A stretch of 5,348 nt of DNA from an uncultured Verrucomicrobiota bacterium. GTDB taxonomy: Bacteria > Verrucomicrobiota > Verrucomicrobiia > Limisphaerales > UBA1096. Position 1 is the stretch's first letter. Each line of letters opens with the position of its first letter. Shown here in pieces: positions 4,642-5,348 of the stretch. The stretch lies in assembly GCA_913050205.1 (NCBI GenBank), contig CAJXAU010000146.1, positions 1-5,348 of the forward strand. Reading direction: 5' to 3'. Under the pieces are notes generated by a model. That model was not told the origin of the DNA. It saw only the letters and a program-made list of their open reading frames with translations, and did no database searches. The position numbers and the translations under genes were made by a program.

Positions 4642-5348
4642 GTGAGTTTTGTCGAGCAATTCGACCAGTTGTCCATTGATGCCCTTTGCCGCACGGCGAA
4701 GGAGGCTTCCGAATCGGAGGTGGCCGCCGCTCTGGCCAAGCGCGACCCCGACTTGGCCGACCTCGCCGCCCTCCTCTCCCCCGCCGCCACCGGCCAACTC
4801 GAGCGCTTGGCCAAGCGCTCGAACCAGCTCACGCAACAGCGATTCGGCCGCGTCATCCGCCTGTTCGCTCCGCTTTACCTGAGCAACGAGTGTATCAACA
4901 ACTGCACCTACTGCGGCTTCTCGCGGGACAACCCTATCCTGCGCGTCACGCTCTCGATCGACGAGGTCGTGCGCGAGGCCCGGGCGTTGGCCAAACAGGG
5001 ATTTCGCAACATTCTGCTCGTTGCCGGGGAGCATCCAAAATTTGTTTCCGGCAACTACATGGCCGACTGCGTTGCCGCACTGCGTGAAACCGTTCCGTCT
5101 ATTTCACTCGAGGTCGGCCCGATGGAGGCGGAGGAATACCGTCCACTTGTCCAAGCCGGCGCCGAAGGGTTGATCGTTTATCAGGAAACCTACCACCGCG
5201 AGGTCTACGCCGACATGCACACCTCCGGACCCAAGCGAAATTTCAACTGGCGACTTGAGACTCCTGAGCGTGCCCACGAAGCCGGCTTCCGGCGACTCGG
5301 TATCGGCGCGCTTTACGGCCTGAGCGATTGGCGGCGCGAAACGATCTG
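4642..5348 (+). CDS. thiH: 2-Iminoacetate synthase ThiH, 5' part (runs off the window)
   Basis: A radical SAM enzyme that cleaves tyrosine to 2-iminoacetate (dehydroglycine) and p-cresol, feeding the glycine-derived part of the thiazole ring to ThiG in thiamine biosynthesis; the anaerobic-type alternative to ThiO. The first 235 codons are present. Cys84, Cys88 and Cys91 in CINNCTYCGF form the CxxxCxxC iron-sulfur motif at nearly the position of E. coli ThiH (85, 89, 92). LLVAGEH, LEVGPMEAEEY, VYQETYH and FNWRLETPERAHEAG follow E. coli ThiH closely, and GIGALYGLSDWR closes the window. GTG at 4642 is chosen because TAA at 4630-4632 is in frame and no ATG lies between it and the conserved part. 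No Shine-Dalgarno is visible. The poorly conserved N-terminus (about residues 28-60) is rich in Leu-Ala and contains palindromic-repeat copies. Other thi genes may follow beyond the edge. Confidence 0.94.
   Translation, partial: MSFVEQFDQLSIDALCRTAKEASESEVAAALAKRDPDLADLAALLSPAATGQLERLAKRSNQLTQQRFGRVIRLFAPLYLSNECINNCTYCGFSRDNPILRVTLSIDEVVREARALAKQGFRNILLVAGEHPKFVSGNYMADCVAALRETVPSISLEVGPMEAEEYRPLVQAGAEGLIVYQETYHREVYADMHTSGPKRNFNWRLETPERAHEAGFRRLGIGALYGLSDWRRETI
4731..4742. repeat. Degenerate palindromic repeat inside thiH
   Basis: TCTGGCCAAGCG differs from the CTTGGCCAAGCG unit at two left-arm bases. It encodes part of ALAKR (residues 30-34 of ThiH). A further weak relative, ACTTGGCC, follows at about 4750 and another, GCGTTGGCCAAA, at 4984-4995. 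Confidence 0.4.
4801..4820. repeat. thiH: Perfect 20-bp palindrome inside thiH containing the repeat unit
   Basis: GAGCGCTTGGCCAAGCGCTC is its own reverse complement over all 20 bases and contains the full 14-bp unit at 4804-4817. It is translated as ERLAKR within ThiH residues 54-59, a non-conserved region ahead of the iron-sulfur motif. As RNA it could form an 8-bp stem with a GGCC loop. Confidence 0.85.

Noticed and set aside
4543..5034. N-terminal part of a 223-codon minus-strand frame ending at 4363
   Set aside because: Antisense to thiH and without protein-like character; only the last 59 codons (from ATG at 4542) look like a gene.

Overview
The window is GC-rich, tightly packed bacterial chromosomal DNA with four clear protein genes, one convincing small membrane-protein gene, and a decayed-looking interval between two of them. 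Near-absent Shine-Dalgarno sequences, a secreted alpha/beta hydrolase of a type common in Planctomycetota and Verrucomicrobiota, and a coproporphyrin-type heme enzyme suggest a PVC-group bacterium, perhaps a verrucomicrobium. This is an inference from protein character only; no phylogenetic marker is present.

Layout. Positions 1-87 hold two copies of a palindrome (core CGCTTGGCCAAGCG), one forming a terminator-like hairpin for the minus-strand gene that follows. Positions 88-903 (minus) encode coproheme decarboxylase (HemQ/ChdC). Positions 904-981 hold another palindrome copy with a T-rich tail, separating hemQ from the upstream minus-strand gene 982-2151, a signal-peptide-bearing alpha/beta hydrolase. 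Positions 2152-2637 contain no intact gene. They hold a strongly protein-like 62-codon minus-strand frame with no ATG/GTG/TTG at its head (2206-2394) and a possible frameshifted remnant of an FkbM-like methyltransferase on the plus strand (about 2385-2500). Positions 2638-4359 (plus) encode an M3-family metallopeptidase. A 59-residue single-pass membrane protein (4363-4542, minus) converges on it with a 3-nt gap. Positions 4543-4641 are a divergent intergenic region with a further palindrome copy. From 4642 (GTG) the plus strand encodes ThiH, 2-iminoacetate synthase of thiamine biosynthesis, running off the end.

The genes do not form one pathway or operon. They are housekeeping functions (heme, thiamine, peptide turnover) plus one exported hydrolase, each apparently its own transcription unit. 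What links the window is the dispersed palindrome: exact copies at 61-74, 962-975, 4604-4617 and 4801-4820, a core copy at 31-42, and degenerate copies inside genes. In intergenic DNA it is followed on the minus strand by T-rich tracts; inside genes it is always read in the frame that gives Leu-Ala-Lys. No CRISPR array, rRNA, tRNA, transposase or TPP riboswitch was seen.
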